Part shown: positions 62,180-64,000 of the stretch, piece after piece
Numbering within the stretch: the first letter of the stretch is position 1
Layout of the letters: each line of letters starts with the position of its first letter
DNA from: Chloroflexota bacterium
GTDB taxonomy: Bacteria > Chloroflexota > Anaerolineae > Promineifilales > Promineifilaceae
Direction: 5' to 3'
Assembly: GCA_022616275.1 (NCBI GenBank)
Contig: JAKEFB010000042.1
Location: 124,001-188,000 of the forward strand
Length of the DNA: 64,000 nt
Made by a program: the position numbers and the translations under genes
The notes under the pieces: model-generated
The model's input: only the letters and a program-made list of their open reading frames with translations
Told to the model about the DNA's origin: nothing
Databases searched by the model: none

Positions 62180-62428
62180 ATGAACACAATAACTGTCAGC
62201 CAGGCAGAGGCTAATTTGCGGAAGGTCATCCAGCAGGTTCTCGATGACGTCGAACCAACCATTGTCACTACTGAGAGTGGTGATAGTGTTGTGATCCTCT
62301 CGCTTGACGAGTATAACGCCTGGCAGGAAACGCTCTATTTGCTCTCTACACCGGCTAATGCCGAGCATCTGCGCCGGTCAATTGCCGAGGACAAAGCTGG
62401 TTATGCCATGCTCGGCCCCACCGAATGA
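62180..62428 (+). CDS. Phd/YefM-family antitoxin without a visible toxin
   Basis: 82 residues. N-terminal NTITVSQAEANLRKVIQQV with the Phd/YefM DNA-binding look, then TIVTTESGDSVVILSLDEYNAWQET. ATG 62180 is used. YefM-type antitoxins normally precede a YoeB-type toxin by a few bases; here the next 320 bases carry two hairpins and no small frame of that type, so it is an orphan or relic. Could still act as a DNA-binding regulator of the operon. Confidence 0.85.
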   Translation: MNTITVSQAEANLRKVIQQVLDDVEPTIVTTESGDSVVILSLDEYNAWQETLYLLSTPANAEHLRRSIAEDKAGYAMLGPTE

Positions 62429-62471
62429 ATTCGGTGGCTATTAATAGAAAAACATGTTCAAACATGTTTTT
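62418..62471 (+). terminator. Double hairpin terminator after the antitoxin gene
   Basis: CCACCGAA with complement overlaps the stop codon (62418-62437); AAAAACATGTT with complement (62448-62471) ends in TTTTT. Good intrinsic terminator, closing the long gene run. From 62472 to 62751 I see a CCGGAAG/CTTCCGG stem near 62611-62641 and no gene. Confidence 0.75.
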
Positions 62472-62751
62472 GAGTTGAATTATCGAATTACCTCAATAAG
62501 TCAGGTTAACAATGGTTGTTACCTCCAGTGGTCCGAACCCCGTCTGACGTGGCCTGGCGGTGGCCAGGCTTCCTATCTGTAGACGGTTGATATTGTTTCG
62601 GTAGATCGCGCCGGAAGGCGGGTGAGGCGCCTGCGCTTCCGGGGTGTGGCGATCGGCCGGGTTTGGATCAAGGGCCGGCGGGCCGTTGGGAAGCAGGCTG
62701 CTTCTTGGTGGCCTGATTTCTGATTGGCGTGCCGGCCGATAGGAGGCAACA

Positions 62752-63696
62752 ATGAGCAACTTAACAGTTAAAGAGATCGAACAGGAATACCACCACCTGG
62801 CGCAGGCAGGGGCGTATGAGCAAGCGTTGGCGCTGGCGACGCGGGAGGCGCATCAGTTCCCGGAACACGCCCAGCGGATTGTGTACTACTGGCGTTTTCG
62901 GATGGCCGCTTTGCTGGGCGAGGCAGAGCTGACTTTGCAGTTGTTGGATGAGGCGCTCCAGGCCGGGCATTGGTACAGTGGGCTGGAGGAGGATTCGGAC
63001 TTTGCGCTGTTGTCCGGCCGGCCTGAGTTTGAACACCTGGGGCAACGATGCCGGGAAAGGCGGGCAGAGGCTATGGCGGCGGCCGTGCCGGTGATGGAAA
63101 CCCTGGAACCGGGGCAGGCGGCCCAGCCTTATCCGCTGCTCATGGCCTTGCACGGCAACAACAGCACGGTGGCCGGCTTTCAGCGACACTGGCAAACGGC
63201 CGTGGCGGCCGGTTGGCTGGTCGGGCTGCCGCAATCTTCCCAGCAATATGGGCCGGACAATTACTCGTGGATGGATTGGGAATGGTCTATCCAGGAAGCG
63301 CAGCAGCAGTGGCGGGCGCTACAGAGCAGTTACCCGGTGGATGCAGAACGGGTTGTGCTGGCCGGTTTCTCGATGGGTGGCGGCCTGGCTACCTACCTGG
63401 CCTTAAGCGGTACGATCCAGGTTCGCGGCCTCGTCCTGGTGGCGCCGTTTTTGCCGGACCCCAAGAATATGATTCCGCACCTCGAAGCAAGGAAGTATGG
63501 CACCGATTTACGGGTGTACCTGGCCGCCAGTGAGCAGGATGAGTATTGCCTGGATGTAGCCCGGCAGTTGGCCGATTTTTTGCCACGCTATGAGGTGGCC
63601 TGCCAACTGGAAGTCTTTAGCGACCTGGGACACAGCTTTCCGGTGCAGCTTGAGCAGAATTTACCTCAGGTACTGGCTTTCGTAACGCAGTCGTAG
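62752..63696 (+). CDS. Alpha/beta hydrolase with N-terminal helical-repeat region
   Basis: 314 residues. Residues 1-110 look like TPR-type helices (YEQALALATREAHQFPEHA, ELTLQLLDEALQAGHWYSG). The rest is an alpha/beta hydrolase with LMALHGNNST oxyanion loop, nucleophile S207 in AGFSMGG, D263 (ASEQDEY) and H294 (DLGHSFP). Serine esterase/carboxylesterase-like (dienelactone hydrolase or feruloyl esterase-like PHB). Substrate unknown. GGAGGCAACA precedes the ATG. After the terminator, so perhaps a separate transcript. Confidence 0.85.
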   Translation: MSNLTVKEIEQEYHHLAQAGAYEQALALATREAHQFPEHAQRIVYYWRFRMAALLGEAELTLQLLDEALQAGHWYSGLEEDSDFALLSGRPEFEHLGQRCRERRAEAMAAAVPVMETLEPGQAAQPYPLLMALHGNNSTVAGFQRHWQTAVAAGWLVGLPQSSQQYGPDNYSWMDWEWSIQEAQQQWRALQSSYPVDAERVVLAGFSMGGGLATYLALSGTIQVRGLVLVAPFLPDPKNMIPHLEARKYGTDLRVYLAASEQDEYCLDVARQLADFLPRYEVACQLEVFSDLGHSFPVQLEQNLPQVLAFVTQS

Positions 63697-63705
63697 CATC
63701 TTTTT

Positions 63706-63741
63706 CAGGCGCCAGGCACTCGCAGAAGTGCCTGGCGCCTG
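63706..63741 (+). terminator. 15-bp perfect hairpin after the hydrolase gene
   Basis: CAGGCGCCAGGCACT and complement with a six-base loop. Contains the AGTGCCTGGC end motif of the 64-bp dispersed element (4194, 16371), but without its core. Confidence 0.6.
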
Positions 63742-63758
63742 AGTAGAAGGAGGCGCCG

Positions 63759-64000
63759 ATGAAATTTATTGACCTGACCATCCCTCTCGGTATTGGTACT
63801 CCTCCCTGGCCAACGTATGAGCCGTTGCAGGTGAAGTATTTTAAGCGACTGGCGCCAAACGGGGCGAATGGGCAATTGGTTACGCATAGTAACCATATTG
63901 GGACGCACCTGGATGGGGAGATTCATTTTTATACGCCGGGGAAGGATATTGCTTCGCTGGACTTTGAGTTCCTGGCGGGCGAGGCGGCCGTGGTGGACTT
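63759..64000 (+). CDS. Cyclase-family metal hydrolase (kynurenine-formamidase-like), partial
   Basis: First 80 residues only; the frame runs off the window. MKFIDLTIPLGIGTPPWP opening and SNHIGTHLDGEIHF, the HxGTHxD metal-binding motif of cyclase-family (PF04199-like) amidohydrolases such as kynurenine formamidase and isatin hydrolase. AAGGAGG seven bases before the ATG gives strong translation. An amide- or lactam-hydrolysing enzyme fits the N-catabolic block before it; substrate open. Confidence 0.88.
   Translation, partial: MKFIDLTIPLGIGTPPWPTYEPLQVKYFKRLAPNGANGQLVTHSNHIGTHLDGEIHFYTPGKDIASLDFEFLAGEAAVVD

Noticed and set aside
62493-62759. Minus-strand frame of 88 residues in the gap before the alpha/beta hydrolase
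   Set aside because: Low-complexity Pro/Arg content, overlaps the start of a solid gene, no ribosome site or recognised motif.

Overview
The window reads as one continuous chromosomal segment of a high-GC bacterium, most likely a Chloroflexota of the Anaerolineae/Ardenticatenia type. The grounds are the constant GGCCGG words, the Chloroflexota-like ribosomal and housekeeping proteins, a secreted propeller protein ending in LYLPVILKN, LysM/M23 and sortase-type envelope genes, eukaryote-type Ser/Thr kinases, and short tandem-word palindromes in most gene gaps. Heme A synthase at the left edge points to aerobic respiration. I saw no tRNA, rRNA, CRISPR array, transposase or phage gene.

Layout. 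1-7.2 kb: heme A synthase (partial, minus), then plus-strand genes for a metal P1B ATPase, a DUF2270/DUF2179 membrane protein, a dihydropyrimidinase-type amidohydrolase and a membrane-anchored propeller protein. 7.4-11.7 kb, minus: macro-domain hydrolase, membrane M28 peptidase and kinase (tight pair), PanC, and a DtxR/MntR regulator. 11.8-22.6 kb: quinone-oxidoreductase-like enzyme, sortase with its probable substrate, an SRPBCC-adenylate cyclase fusion, a free-standing GyrA C-terminal-type propeller, two membrane proteins of unknown role, and an M29 aminopeptidase. 22.7-32.3 kb: a 1311-residue secreted propeller protein, a CsbD-like stress protein, a tandem-domain lipoprotein, a YhfC-type protease and an ABC-2 exporter.

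32.3-41.1 kb is a conserved core: rpsB-tsf-pyrH-frr-uppS-cdsA-fbp, then rho with its own promoter and a LysM-M23 peptidase. 41.2-51.1 kb carries rlmN, a HAD phosphatase, a low-GC DUF4143 ATPase sharing a palindromic divergent promoter with two membrane glycan/lipid-type genes (GT39, YfhO), a YceI lipoprotein and a thiolase-fold protein that lacks its cysteine.

51.2-64 kb is the most unusual accessory block. Molybdenum-hydroxylase FAD and 2Fe-2S subunits (no large subunit seen), an amidase, a CBS protein, FdrA (AllF-like), a 1494-residue kinase with extracytoplasmic FGE, lectin-like and LysM domains, a DUF1116 (AllG-like) protein, an orphan Phd antitoxin, an alpha/beta hydrolase and a cyclase-family hydrolase run in one direction. 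FdrA and DUF1116 are two of the three subunits of oxamate carbamoyltransferase of E. coli, so this block probably degrades a purine- or amide-derived N compound with carbamoyl transfer; the kinase inserted between them has no known precedent that I recall.

Two window-wide patterns stand out. First, tandem 6- to 9-base words (most often 7), usually with an inverted second arm, fill many gaps and invade gene ends and even the inside of the YfhO gene. Second, at least six genes have a good -10 box ending 5-9 bases before the start codon, which predicts leaderless mRNAs.
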